Origin: Casuarina equisetifolia
Taxonomy: Eukaryota; Streptophyta; Magnoliopsida; Fagales; Casuarinaceae
NCBI GenBank assembly: GCA_028551475.1
Contig: CM052361.1
Location: forward strand, 7,385,501 to 7,449,500
DNA: 64,000 nt
Direction of reading: 5' to 3'
Below are positions 1 to 18,040 of the stretch, piece after piece. The translations under genes were made by a program, and so were the position numbers. The first letter of the stretch is position 1; each line of letters begins with the position of its first letter. Under the pieces are notes generated by a model. It ran no database searches. It saw only the letters and a list, made by a program, of their open reading frames with translations, and was not told the origin of the DNA.

Positions 1-3000
1 GTTCTGAATAATGGTTCGACCTGGCGTGCAATCTGTTTCTAAAATGTTCCGAACTTGAAGGTCCAGCTCCCCAAAGTCTTTCATCAGCATTTTCTGGAAT
101 TGGAGCATTTACTCCTGGGAATTCAACTGTCATTTTCTTCGGTGGTTCAGCATATTCAGTTTCAACAATTTCGCCGTCCTCCTGTTCTTCCTTAATTTCC
201 CCATCAGCGTATATTGTAATCCCTGATGGCTGATTGCCATCATCTGGATCTGAAAATGCCAGGATACATGTTATCAGTGGAAAATGAAAAATAAAAAGGG
301 ATAACCACAAATAACAACAGATATAACAAACAAAAGAATGAAAACTCACAATGCGGGCAGGAGGTTAATGAGCCTAGAGTTCAAAATTTGGGAACATGAT
401 CAATCGAAAGAACTCCATATAATGAGGCAGAAGTGATAACCTCCATAGGGATTCTCTTCCATATCACATATAATTAAGGCCTAGAATTTCCTGAAATAAA
501 TTATAGATTGCCTCCTATGGCTTTTACCACATATTAGGATAATCAATGATGAAAAAAATTTACCAAGTGATTTTTTAATTACAGATGTTTTGCTTGAGCC
601 AGTCATTTGGCCTACAATTATTGTGGAATGCTTATTACTAGTTTTCATGCTTAAGCTGATTGACCATAGCAAGTGACTAAAGCAGGAGTACAGGGATAGG
701 TGATTGAAAAAATTGAATCATTACTGTTATAGGATAGCTGAATCCAAGTTCAATTAAGAGAGCAACCGGCTTTTAGTTTCATGGCATTATGGATAGATCT
801 AATAGATCTACCTTCAAAACTGTCAAGTGAGAACTGTCAAAAGACCACAACAAGTACGCAAGATATGACCACATACCTAGATATCCAGGTGGGTATCCAA
901 TTTCCCGCATTCTGTTAAGCCAAGGGGGTGGATCAAGCTCCTGCATTAAAAAAAGTAAATAAATAAAAAAAGAAATCAAGAGCTCAGAAAAAGATGTCAA
1001 ACTCTATAATAATCTCCTAGTTTCAAATTCACAAACTATAGTCAGCAACAATAATTGACAACTTCATCTCTCTTGTAAGAACAATATAGAAGTGATCACC
1101 CTGCAAACATCTGTAAGTAGCGTAAACCAAAAAAATGAGAAATTACGGCATAGAATATAACACATAGGTCCAACATAACAGAATTAGGTCCATTTGCAAG
1201 ATTCCTGACGCATATACACGATCATCTAAGCCAAAAGCCTATTCCACACAGATAAGACGTGCACACTGTATAAGAAAAAAAAGTTAACAGATGATAAATG
1301 AGATAGTAAATGCAAAGTACCGACTCAGGGACATCCCAAGTAGCCAATGATCTCAAAACAGAAAGGAATGGTGTCATGCCAAGATAGGTCATTTAGAAAT
1401 TGACTCAACAAGAAGAAAGCCCTAGGTCTACCTACCTACCTCTGTATTGGGTTAGGCTATGTGAATTCTATTTTACCTTTCAACCCTCATGGGTAGCATT
1501 TTCTTGTGCTAAACCGTAGTCCAGTATCCATCAGTGAGAGGTACAAAGAAGAACTACATGATTTATGTAACAACTGGTGAGAAGTAGTGGGCTGGCAGTT
1601 GGGGATAATGAAGAGTCGGTCATAATATTGTATAATTGAACGTGGAAAAATATGCATTTTTTTTCCATCACACTCTTCAAGCTTTTATATAATATATTTC
1701 TTGCATTAACCAAACTTGTTTATTAGTTGCAAGCATTGTAGTTGTCACAGTAGTGCCTCAAACATGGTTGGACGACCAAGTTTAAAACAAGTAAATGCAA
1801 GACCTTAGTTGCATTGAGTAACTAAGACCAACAGATATAGCATAACTCTGATGAAGCAAAGGTATGCTGAAAACGAAGTAGCTGGGATTTGTTGACTTTG
1901 AAAGCTCCATTTCTGGTCAAGATTACACAGGAAAGACTATAATTAAGTAGCATAAACTTTCCAGGAAGTGGGGTTTGGTTCAAGTAAGCGTATGACCAAA
2001 TCACTTAGGTCGCACTACTTGAATGTTCTCTTTGCATGTCTACCAAGTAATTTAGGACATTAGAACGTGGGAACCTATACATGCCACCTACCTCTAGGTA
2101 TATGAACTAGTCAAAATATCACCAAACTAAACCCAAAAAATATATATGAACTTGCCAAAATATCACCAAGCTAACCAAAAAAAGCAAGCTGCACTGGCTG
2201 AAAACACTGCAAAACAAGCTGAAATATGTTTGTACTGGCCACAATCTTCCTATCTCGGCTGAAAAGGAACAGAATCAACCTGCACTGGTCAAACCACCAT
2301 AGATAACAGGCTGAAACAACACAAAAGACTAATGAACTGACCAAGTCAGTGCTTGAAACCTCTCAACTGGCAAAATACTCTGAAAACCACTAAACTTCAT
2401 TGGCAACCAACAAATTTTGTTGAAACATGTCAAAAAACGCAAACATTAGTTTGATATTCATTGGAAAACACCAGTGCTAACTGAAACACTGTTAGACAAC
2501 TTCAAATACATCCAAAACATGATTCTGGGTACACTTGGACATGGTCAACAGGATTAGAATTTAGTTAACTTGATTTCAAGAATAAACCGGGTCATGGGCC
2601 AAGCATGACTTGTTTTGACCATATCGGGATTTTGAATTGGACTGCAGATGAACCAAGACCAGGACTATGTTATTCTAGGCTTGGCCCAAAATGAAACAGA
2701 GATGACGTTACATGAAACTGGGATACCTTATCCCATATAAGGATAACACACTTATAAACAGATGCATACACTTATTTCTTTGTCTGTGAAACGCATCAGA
2801 GATATGTTATCATCAGCCAGATAACAAACCATCACAAAAAAAGATGGCACAGTTGACTGCAATAGTGTTAACAAAAGCACCAACCACCATAGTTTTGTAA
2901 GTGCTCGCAGATGCTTACCACTGTTAACTATAACAAACATTACAACACACAACTAGCGATAAAAACACATTAATGGCAAAACACTTATAATCATTGACCA

Positions 3001-6000
3001 CCGAATCATCATATAAACCACCAGTCATACTATAGATATGGGGGGCCGACAACTACTACAAATTAAAACTACAGATCAGATACAACTTAAGGCACTATCA
3101 TAACTACCATGCATGGCAATGTTGCAACAGAACCAACTACCACAATGATGAGGTTGTAGGTAACGATGACATCTCAACCATTATACTGATGAAACCACCA
3201 TTGATCTCCAGCCATGGGTATCAAGCATTAGCCTACAGCAGCACTGACATTGTTGCAAAGGAGAGAAAACAAAGATGAAAAGGACAAAAGAATAAAAAGA
3301 AAAACAGGGAGTGAAAGGTAATTTACACCCTATAATCCTACTTTGAAACCATAATAACAATTTTAGTAATTCAAAAATTCGTCATCTTTTCATTAATACA
3401 CTTCTAGTTCTTAGGAATTAATACAATGTTCTAAACTTAAGACACCTCAACTTAGGATACCCCAGGAGAACGCCTAATAGGGACACTTTTTCCTTTCTCT
3501 CTCACCCAAACTAACCGATAGGAACTCAGTAATACAAATTCAGTAGTGATTTTGCCTTGTAATTCTTAATCCCAACATGAAAAAATCACATCAAAGAATA
3601 ACTTAGCTTTTCATCATGAGAAACATACCCCAAGGCCCAAAAGTTGCCGGGTTTCTGAATTAAGACCACCTGGTCTCAGACCATCATACTTTCCACCTGG
3701 AGTATCCTGATAATATCGAGTTGGGTTGCGTGAACTGGCATTTTGATTGCGTTTGGACTTATGCTGTTTGCGGGCATTATTGACTGCAACGTTGTCACGA
3801 GGCTTTGGACATTCCTTGAGAGAATGATTATAAGAACCACAGTTGAAACAACGACTTGCATCACATATTAACTCCAAGCGCCTACAATTTTCAAAAGGAA
3901 AAAAATTCATAAGCTAGTCTAGCAAAACAAAAATTATATACATGATAAACATGAAAAGCACAAAGTTCCTCTTTTCACAAAATGCAATAAGTTGGAGAAT
4001 TATTAAGACAAAAGCAAAGTAAAACATAAGGCAATTTTGCCAGCAGAATAGGGCCTTAAGGGGGTCTAAATATTCCACCAATCCATTATTTGCCAGGGTT
4101 ACATATATACTATGCAACCTAGATCAGCAATTATTATGCACCAACAGCTCTTATCCATCGAATATAGGATAATTTCTGCAAACTGCTTTGACCCTTGTAA
4201 CTTAAAACAATTACTTTCCCCTGGTTGATTTAGGTTGCCAACGAACCATTATCAAGCAGGCCCATGATTTAAGTATCCTCAAAATACATAACAAACAACC
4301 TTGCTTCAGATATTTACAACTGACTGTCATATTTCTGATTATCTGAGCTATGCAGTATAAGTTGATGTAAAATTATCTTCCAAAGAAAATAAAACCAGTA
4401 AAGAGGGCTTACTCCTCCACATTACTTGAACCTTCAGCTGAAGTCAAACCTAATGAATAACCTCGATCATAAAGAGGCACTTTGTTACCATCTAAAGGAA
4501 TAAACTCCTGGTTCTCTTGCTTCCCTGTTTGGTTATCCATCCAGAAAGACTGCAAGTGAAACATCATAATATTAGGCAATAAAAGGTCACAAGCAACACT
4601 TTGATCAGATGCTGTGACACCATGCCAACTTTGGAGAAATGCTTTATGCACATACAAGCTAACAGAATGTTATCCCCCATCAGAGTACAATGGTAGGAGC
4701 ATCAGGCATCTTCTCTATCAGTCAAAACCAGTAGATGTTCCCTTAGTGATGCAACTACAAGCCTGGGGATTTTTAAGGACCACAGACCCAGCGCACTAAA
4801 CAAAGATTTTACATTCTAATAGCCACAAAACTATTTGTCCATGAAAGACATGAAGTTCTAACAGAAGCCCGACCATAGGACCAAATAATGATGCGTCCAA
4901 GATGTTATAATCAGTCACTAGTGGTGAGCGTAAACTCTACCAAAGTTGAAAGCAGGGAGCAGATTTAAACCTAGCCGCACAGACTGGAAAATGGTATGAA
5001 ATAAACTGTTTTGTGCATCCATTACCCTAAAATTTGTACTCTATAAAATGCACATATCAAAGAGCCAGCTAATGTGTCTAATGTTACCAATGATTACACC
5101 TGAAGTTGGAGCTAAAACATTGCATCACGTCTTATTTGCAATATCAAGTTGCTAACAACAACAGGCTTGTCCTGAAGGATATGATTATGTGAGAACTAAA
5201 GATCACTTCTGAAATATAAAATTCCTTCAAACTGTAAGACAGCTTCAAAGAATGTGTAATTCCTAAGGGAAAATACGAACTTACCATGATGACAACTGCC
5301 ATATAAACTGTGATGTTAATAAACATATACACTATGAGGATGATGTTCTAATATAGAAAATAAGATTGCAACACAAAATTAGATGATGAAATTAAAAATT
5401 TCATCATAAAAAGAAAAACCTTTATGCGTGACCACACTGTCAAGTTCTTACATGGAATTCTTTCCATCTCAAGCACTTTGAAGGATAAACATGTTCTGAT
5501 TTGCGTAGGGAAATTAATTCAGGTAAGAAACGTATCATCTAAAGATTGTCATGAGAAACTATGCAGAACTCCTGGATTATTGTTTCAAGCTTTCACAGAA
5601 ACATGGCCTCCTTTGCAGGTCCACCATTTGTGTGACAACCTAAATCTTAGGCCTGAGCGTACTAAATGATTTTGGCATAATCACATACTTTTAAGTTTCT
5701 ATGTTGTGCATCAACTTTAACGTCAATATCCCCGCAGCACAGGGTAGTAATAGAACATCTCCAAACATACCACATTTTTTTTGTAAATAATCCCTCAGCT
5801 CTAATTTTCAAAGGCATACCACCAACTTGATAGTATTAAAACTTGCCTACTAAAATTGGCTACATCCTCAGAAAGTTGTTCCAGATTCTCGAAACTGCTT
5901 TAGCCTTCATTGCACGGAGAACACAATTAAACATGTGGTTGGTCATCCTGTCATAACATACATGGAGGTACTCACAGATTCTTTTGGCTCCTAATAGTCA

Positions 6001-9000
6001 AAGGTCACGGGCTACCTTACAAGAATTCTATTTGCAGAAAATGGTAGCCGCTCATGCAATGATTGGTTTTAACAAAGATTCTAGTCTCTAGACCCATAGT
6101 GGTTGTTCGAAATTAATAAAGCAAAAACAAATTACTCTTAAAAAAGTGGGAAATGATTAACTGAAGAAGTTTATTCTAACTTGACATCAGTGAAAACAGG
6201 CATTCCCAGTTCAAAAACATCAATCCTTCCTTTCAGAAGTAAAATGTTCAAATCACAAAAAAAAGTAAAAGTGAAAACTTTTGAGACAATCTGGATCTAC
6301 TCATGACCAGAAACATGAGAAGGAAACTCACCACTGCAGATTTATTCTCCACACCAACATGTAGAGCAGGAAAGAATGTTTTTTCACCAGATTCTAGCAC
6401 TTCATTAGGATCCTGAAAAAATGCATAATCCATACTAGCTTTAAATTAAAGTTCACAATTTGTTATAGCCACATGACAGAGAGAAGAAGAGAAGACATTG
6501 ATTGCATTTTACAAAGCATCTAAGTGGGTTTCCCACAATAGATAAATGAAGAGTGCTATCACCATATAAGATCCAAATCAGTCCTCACCAGTGGAGAAAA
6601 GCAGCAGTAAAGAATAACCCAACTAAGAGGAAAAGACTGAAATTTAAGCCTCTACATATCAGAACACTACTCAAGCTAACCAACCAAATTAGATATCATG
6701 AAGAGCAAGTGGTTAACTGTCAAACAGAAAATTTAAAGGTTTAGCAATGGTGATCAACACTGACAATCTGGCCACAATAAAATATAGCAGTTTTCCTTGA
6801 CATTAATTACATAAATTAACTTTTCTTAAACTTCTAGTGCCACTCAACCTGTAACTGCCCACTACCACCGGATCAAAGCAAGAAGTTCAAAGAAATGCAG
6901 ATTTTTTTGCCCTAGGAGCATGTAGCTATTAAAGCAGCAGAAATGATCCATTGGAAAACTGCTCTTCTTTAGTCATTAAACAACCCGCTGTAGCCAATGC
7001 AATGGGCTCTAATAACCAGAAAGCAATCACAATCGTTTCTCATATAAAAAAGAAAAACTGGGAAATATTTGCTCAACTAATTTTCCTACTGCAACTTTTA
7101 GCGAGTGAAAATCAGGCCTCCAAGCTGTGAAACATGGAAACTTTGGTATCTCAGGCCCGGCAAGCCATATTGAAACTGTCCTCAGTTGAAGTAGTCTAAT
7201 ATAGTGATGTTATCTAGACTTTCTTCTCAAACTCCGAGGGTAAAAAGTAAGCAATTTAAATGATTTAGATAAATGAGGCTGCCAACTAATTCTAAATGAT
7301 GCAATTGAAAAAGGTATACTTTTGGCCGGTATAGTAAACAAATGACAAGTCATTGTCAACAATTAGGATCCTTTCATTACATTTGGGAAGATGACAAGTG
7401 GAGAAGAGAAGACTATGATTATGTTTCCTTTGATGTAAAGCTTCTCTACGAAAAACACTTGCAAAAAAACTACTATTGTTTTGATATTTCGTAGACCCTT
7501 CAAAGTAATCCTCAAACTACTTTCTGTTGTTTGGTTTGCACTAAAAATCATTTATGTTCTTACATGATCTTATCCAATAGCTAACTTTTATTTGCAGCAA
7601 GAAATAGCATAGAAAAAATAAAAGATTGATACATTTATTTGACATATTTATTATTTATGTTGACCATGTCTAAATGCTTATAGACAATATTTAAAAGACT
7701 ATACATAAACTACTTTCTTTTGTAGATTTTTCTGAGAAGTAACCATCCAGTGGATTTTCATGAAACAAATACACTTTAGTGCTGAATTTGGGGGCTGGGG
7801 GAGTTAAAATAGCTCATGCCTCTTCAACCTAAATCCCTTCTTGTCATTTAAATTTCCAAATAATTTCTGTTCACTGTTATTTTTCATCTGCACCCTACAG
7901 TCAATGGTGTAGAAAATATTTTCATAGAGAGTCCTTTAGCTTAAAACAAACAGCTTATGTTGATGAAAAATAAATCAGAAACCAAAACTTTGAAGCCTTT
8001 AGAGAAGAGTGATCATTACCTGGGATGAAGAACCATCCTGAGCATGCCACTGAGACCACTGCTGTAGTAGTTCCTCAAGCGTCTGTCTACTAGCTCTGAA
8101 AGAAGTAAATGGATCAATTACAAATCAGAGTTTATAACAATCTCCTCTGAAGACACGTCAAGTTTCTTGTCTAGTATTTTCTTGAAAGCAAGTAAGCATT
8201 AGTTATTCTGTTCAGCAGAGATGATCACTTCTAACCAACCTGGTTAAAGAGTTATATACGACATAAACTGATGGCTCCATTTCATCATGCATCATCCGGG
8301 CTCTCTTAGCGCCTAATATAGCTGGCATCTTGAATTATGGAGCACAGAGATTCCGGGTTCACATTGTAAATTGGAGTTAGGAACCAAATTCCATGCAAAT
8401 AAATGATATAAGCAGCTTTTTTTTTCTGTTTTGTTTTGTTTTTTTTTTTTTGTGGACTTATTGCACTTCAAAAATTTGGTGTGAGTCTTCAACTTCCTTT
8501 ACCAATAAATGCAGAAGGAAAAAAAAAAAAAAAACCTAGCAGATCAAATGTAAACAAGGATACATTTCCCATCCATCTTGTGGGTCCCTATGAGACTTTC
8601 ATCTTTAACAGCAAGACAACCATTCTCTGCATGCACTTCAGCGTTGAAGCTGTTTAACTTCTCAGCAACTGTAACACCTTCAGACAATCCAACACTCACT
8701 TGCATGATAGGAGGCTCATCAACAACATTTTTGTTAAGGTTTCCCTCTAGTACAGAATGGCGTTTTTCAAAGCAAATGTTACCACCATTGTCACTCAGGT
8801 TCTCACTGTTAAGCTTGATTTGTCTCTCTGGAGAGCTACTAACTTGAGAATTACACTCACTAGGCCTGTAATCAGAAGTACGAACTCCATTGTTCTCAGT
8901 TCCACAGCCAGAATCAATAGAAGCAGGAAGAGCATCGAGATCTTCAATTTCCATATCTGAATCATCCTCAGGCAAAAGATTATCACCATCTAGTTTGTTT

Positions 9001-10650
9001 TCTTTATGCTCAAAATTACTGGGTAGACGATCAATTGGCCCATCACTAGGATCATGGCATTTATTACTCCCATGATCACCAGATGCAGGTAGGGTACTTA
9101 AATCCTCAGTTTCCATATCTAATGCAGACACTTTTGTTGTTGTGGGTCCAGTAAGCAAATTGAAGAAAGTATTCTGCATAAGATCAATAATTGTCAGCAA
9201 ACCACAAAACCAAGTATGATATCACCCTCAAAGAAATGAAAAAATAACATCAATAAAAGTCACAGCACATGTATGCATGCATGTCTTGCATGTATTGATC
9301 AGGCAATCATTGTTCCCCCTCCCCCTCTTTCGTTAGATTTAGTAGAACTATTTATGAGCATAAGCTGCAAAGTTTATGTTTGATAAAGTATCCAATAGAT
9401 TGCAGATTCGTGTGCTTAAACACATCATAAATTCAGTTGACTCAGTCTTTTTCACTTTGGTTCCCTTTTTATAAAAGAAAGTTGGATTGGAAAAATCAAA
9501 TAATGGAACAGAATTAAGTTTCCAACAACAGAAATAATTGTTATTAAGCCAAGTTGAGGTCGAAGTGTCATCATCTATTTTTCTATTGGAAATTCACACA
9601 CGCATCTAGTTGGTCTTGAAAGCTTGGTGTCAACCTCGACCCTATTCTTATGCAGAAGGAGGGTCCATACAAGGTAGATCTTAATACAAAAAAAATCCTT
9701 TTCTGTAATGAGATGATAGTATCATTAACAAGGGGCACCTGTTACTAACCTAACAATTACTAAGTGCCCTAGATAACTTAACATCTTTTTGTGAAACATT
9801 CAAAAAGGTCTACTTTAAGCAGCCTAAGTGAACTCCATCTTCCTCTAAGCAACAAGCCATAAGTATATATAGTGGTGTCGTTTAAGTTGGACAAAATTGA
9901 TTCAAAAAGGCGCATGCCTGCATGAGAAACTCCTTTCTAGTATGTAGAGAAACACTATGAGGAAGCACATTATACGTGCATATCATCTATTCATCCTCCA
10001 TTTCCCATCCTCTCATCAAATTTACACATAACTGTTTAACTTACATATTAGCCCAATTTTTCTTAAACTTCGGTGCAAACATTTTAAACCCTGTTTCTGT
10101 AGCAGAACATGACTACTAAACCCCAATGCCTCCAAAACAAAGTCGAAAAACCTGCCAGACAAGTTGAAACTGATATACGCCTTTTCTTTGCAAGAGAAAA
10201 GAAGCAAAAAAGAAAGAGGAATGAAATTTTATTTTCGGTTTTTAAGTAATGAAACCTAATCGGTAAGCGAAGAAACAGGTAGACGGATAATTCTTCATTT
10301 GGTTGCCGAGAAAAAGGCAGGAAAAAAGGAAATAAAATTAGATAGCTCCAACCTACTGCTTTGCACAACAATTCTCTACTTTACTCACTCCATATCCAAA
10401 AAGCTAACACACAGCATGACGAACCGCTCTCAGAATACGATTTTCCGGAGTTTCTTGGCACCCGAAATTCGAAAAGAAAGTATCTAACCGAAAGAAAAAA
10501 AAAGATAATGTTTTTGAGTGGGTGGCTTTACCTGTAGTGAAAGAATCTGCGTCCAACTGGTAAGAGACTAGAAGCTGAATCAATGATAAGCAAAGGATCT
10601 ACCTCCGTTCCAGAGATTTGAGTCAGCAGGAGTTACCTTCGCAGAGGTAT
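1..10650 (-). CDS. ZCCHC8: ZCCHC8-like zinc-knuckle/PSP-domain protein, 3' end outside window
   Basis: The coding part is assembled from eight minus-strand exons: 8564-9116, 8240-8321, 8020-8095, 6332-6412, 4413-4549, 3629-3881, 877-940 and 1-249. All have GT-AG borders and compatible phases, giving 498 codons before the window edge. A noncoding 5' exon ends at 10532 and appears to be spliced to 9173; the first in-frame ATG is at 9116. In order, the protein has an acidic Ser/Asp-rich N-terminus (1-184), a KRARMM stretch and an LEELLQQWSQWHA helix (about 225-237), a CX2CX4HX4C zinc knuckle at residues 321-334, a basic linker, and a PSP motif (ELDPPPWLNRMREIGYPPGY) at 395-414. An acidic tail with PSGITIY follows. 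This order is that of ZCCHC8; in animals it is the scaffold of the nuclear exosome targeting complex with MTR4 and RBM7, and the Arabidopsis homologues associate with the helicase HEN2. A nuclear RNA-surveillance role is inferred from the family. The least certain border is the acceptor at 8321/8322. Confidence 0.85.
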
Positions 10651-12073
10651 GATTGGCTGCGTCAGGAAGAGGGAAGTCTCTCTATTCCTATCTCGTTTGC
10701 TTACCGTCGCCGCACGGGACCTTTGGAGAAGGAATCTTTGACATCTCACGTGACCGTACGTCTGGATGATATGTCCCACAGCGTGCTGCGATCATCGTTA
10801 TCACCTGCCAAATCAAGATTGCGTTTTCGGACCAAAACACCCTTTTGAGCTCGTGGTAGGTCCTAGCATTTTGGATGAAAAGATAGTTTTCCTATTTAGG
10901 ACATAGTAATAAAGACTTGGATTTTTTGTGTGAGAATTTTTCATGTAATAAGAGACTATTATAGTAGTTACACCAATATGATACCATTATATAAATGTGC
11001 TAGTTATGATCCAAGTTCTCAATCAACAAACATAATAAAAGAGATGTTGATTAACTGTATTAACTATTTTATTACAAAACAATTATAATTAGATTAACAA
11101 TTACCACTAGAAATAACAAAGTTAATAAGAAAAGAATTTTTGGTTTGTGAATACCTCCTCTTCTTAATGGTTGGATTCTTTTTTTATTTCTTTTTATCTT
11201 TTTATTTTAGATTATTCATATCATTGTTAAGTTATGTGTAGTTAGGTTATAATGATTTCTTTATGAAAATAATCGGATAATAAAAAAGACCTTATAAAAG
11301 ATTCTACAAAATAAATATTATAGATTCTACTGCACTGTTAACTAATTTGGTGCATATTTTGAGTTTAATAAATTAGCACATGCTTTTATTTAAACCGTTG
11401 CTCTCTAAAGTTTACTAATCAATTTAAAAAGAAGAATCATGTGCAGGATGGAGAAGGAAAAAAGAACGCCACCAATGGCATTCTTGTAATTCCAAATGGG
11501 GGTATATGGGTCAGAATCATCCCGAGAGCCTTCCCATGATTAGTAAGTGTTGAAGAAACGTCACAGGAGAAGCTCGCGGGGGTATCTAGAAATGCTCTCT
11601 TGCAGCGGAATCTACGTTGTCTTGAGAACCTGCCCCCAAGTTTTAGGTCTCTTCTGCGCCAAATATCCCAGCCTAGTTTAGCCAGACATGCTGCAGAAAC
11701 CGGGACTCGCTTATGGGAATGGAGGCTGATTCTTAGTCTGGGGAGAAGGCTGCTATTTTGATCATGGGATCTATCACCAGAAGATTTGCAAAGAAAGGTG
11801 GGGTATAAGCTAGTTCCTTGACAGTGGTCGTTCTCAAAACTTGGTTCTGCCCACTGATGATCTTTTTCAGAACATTGGCTGTGACTTTATTACAAATATG
11901 TTCTTTGATGTTAGAAAGTATCAAGCGATTATATAATGTCCTTCCTTCTACGAACGTAAAGATTTTGGCATGTGCTGTGTGTGAATACATTAATTTAGAT
12001 CTTAAGTACAGATTATTTCAGAACTGTTTATCTCATATGTGAGTATATTAAAATACGATCACTGATCCGGTTT
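10651..12073. other. Intergenic: ZCCHC8-like promoter and GEX3 3' flank
   Basis: There is no supported gene here. The right-hand 5' exon of the ZCCHC8-like gene lies near 10532-10650, so the sequence just above it should hold its promoter. 10870-11440 is AT-rich and featureless to me. 11450-11830 is more balanced in base composition but shows no convincing open frame. 11830-12073 is probably the 3' UTR of GEX3. Confidence 0.5.
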
Positions 12074-16231
<4,158 letters not shown>

Positions 16232-16399
16232 TGCAAGAGACTGTAGAGAAAGAAGGAATTTTCTTGAGGAAGAAGAGGCTTACAAGGTTTGCATGGTTTT
16301 CTCCATTAGAAATTATAACGGTTCTCAACCGCTCAGTACGTGGAGGGAATGAAGCACACCGCCCGACTGATTTTTCCAAGATATTTACTATAATTCGCA

Positions 16400-17000
16400 T
16401 ACATTACGTGCAGCTTCTACCGATTTTGGTAAACTTACGAAAATAAATTAAAGAAAAAAACAAATGAAGTGAACGTGAATTGAACTTCGGCGTGTTACTG
16501 AAGAAACACAGCAAGTTATTGAAATAACAAAAAGATGGACCGGGTCGGTCAGTGGAAGAAGCCAAAAAATACACACAGACGGTATGCCTGAACTAGAACA
16601 GATAGAACTTTTTGACAAAGCTTAAGTAGAGAAACAAGAGTTCGTGTTCTCATTTGTTGGCAACTTGGTTTCCTTTTCTGTGTGAATAGTATTTGTCGTT
16701 GCTTTTAGAAACGCTTGGGTTGTTTAGTTTACTTTTTGCTGTGACTGGAACTCTGTGTACATTAGTCCAGTCCCGTGGCGAGCAAAAAACTGTCCGGAAC
16801 CACCTTTGATGATGATGAAAAAAGGATGCAGGTAATATGAGCTCATGTAATGTGAGCTTATATTAATAAGTATAAACTATTTCTTTTATAAAGACATATT
16901 GATGTAAATTATATTAGTCTAATAGAATTAGACATATGTTATCTTTAATTGCAAATATGGTACTAATTTGTGTGGGCCAAAGTATAACTTATAGAATTAT
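16400..17000. promoter_or_regulatory. GEX3 upstream region, running into a dispersed repeat
   Basis: The first 300 or so bases above the GEX3 start recur at 26830-27130 and 36780-36990, next to the broken 5' copies, so the promoter was duplicated with exon 1. From about 16744 the sequence becomes block Q. I cannot name individual promoter elements. Confidence 0.4.
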
Positions 17001-18040
17001 AATAAGTCAAGATTATTTAATTAAGCATGTATTGAGTTAAGCCAACTAAGTCCCTCCTTTAGCTTTATATATAAATACTTGAATTTGCATTTATTGAAAT
17101 TAAGTGTTGGCAGGTCATTGAGATATGTTAGGATAAAGATTTATGATTTTGCGCTTGAAGAACATTTTGGTCATTTTACCATGACCTGTTGCTCTACTTG
17201 TGTATATATAAACACACACTACCATCTTTATATTGAACATGATAAAAATAGACACAGTAGAAACCTCTACAACCAACCTTCTCTACCAAGCACAATTTTG
17301 TCATTGATTTTTTACAAATTCGACATTTCATCAGCTAGTTTTGTTCTAGAGAAATATATGGTAAGATTTAACTCAAAATTGCATTATATGGAGGTCAAGT
17401 CATGTATGTTATCTCATTTCTAATGTTTCAACAAAATCCATTTTTAAACTCATGATTGATGCTTAATTTTTGCGCAAAACCTTAATTGAGGTGGCTTTTA
17501 TTCTAACATGGACTTCTTGCAAAAGGTAGAGGGCAAGGTTACAAACCCCAAGGGATAAGTTGTAGAGCCCTGGACACCTTCATCACGAAAGAAAGCAAAA
17601 AGAAAAGTAGAACATGCATGCATCTTTTGAAGTTCTTCTGGAGATAATAAAACACACGCTAGGATGTTTCTTAGCAAAAATAAAAATAAAAAATCACCCC
17701 TTTTGCTACTCCTATGATATGTGGCATAGAGGTCTTATCTTTTTCTCCATCGAATATCAACCCCGTGTCACTGCCAAATATTCACGAGAAGCGATAGCAT
17801 TTCTTTATGGTCCTTCAAACAGTTGTTATGAAGAAAATTTAGAGTAAGGGTTGCAATGAAATGGCATCGAGCTTTAACCTATCACTTGGGCTGCACCTAT
17901 AGGTCTAGTACTTCTCCTCAAGTTAGAGATTTATACATAAAATCAAATGTTTCGACTTTGAATAACAAGTGTAGGTGCTGTTGGCTACAAAGAGCCTTCA
18001 AAAAGATGTTGGTAGGCTGCTATGATGTCTAGAAAGCGAT
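16744..18040. repeat. Block Q' copy 1, interrupted by about 665 bp of unknown sequence
   Basis: 16744-16842 and 17508-17870 are two halves of the dispersed block also seen at 27150-27700. They are separated by AT-rich DNA (about 16843-17507) absent from every other copy. The part after 17870 matches 27580-27720. No gene is seen. Confidence 0.6.

Noticed and set aside
8436..9075. Plus-strand frames of 60-90 codons
   Set aside because: Antisense shadows of the first coding exon of the ZCCHC8-like gene.
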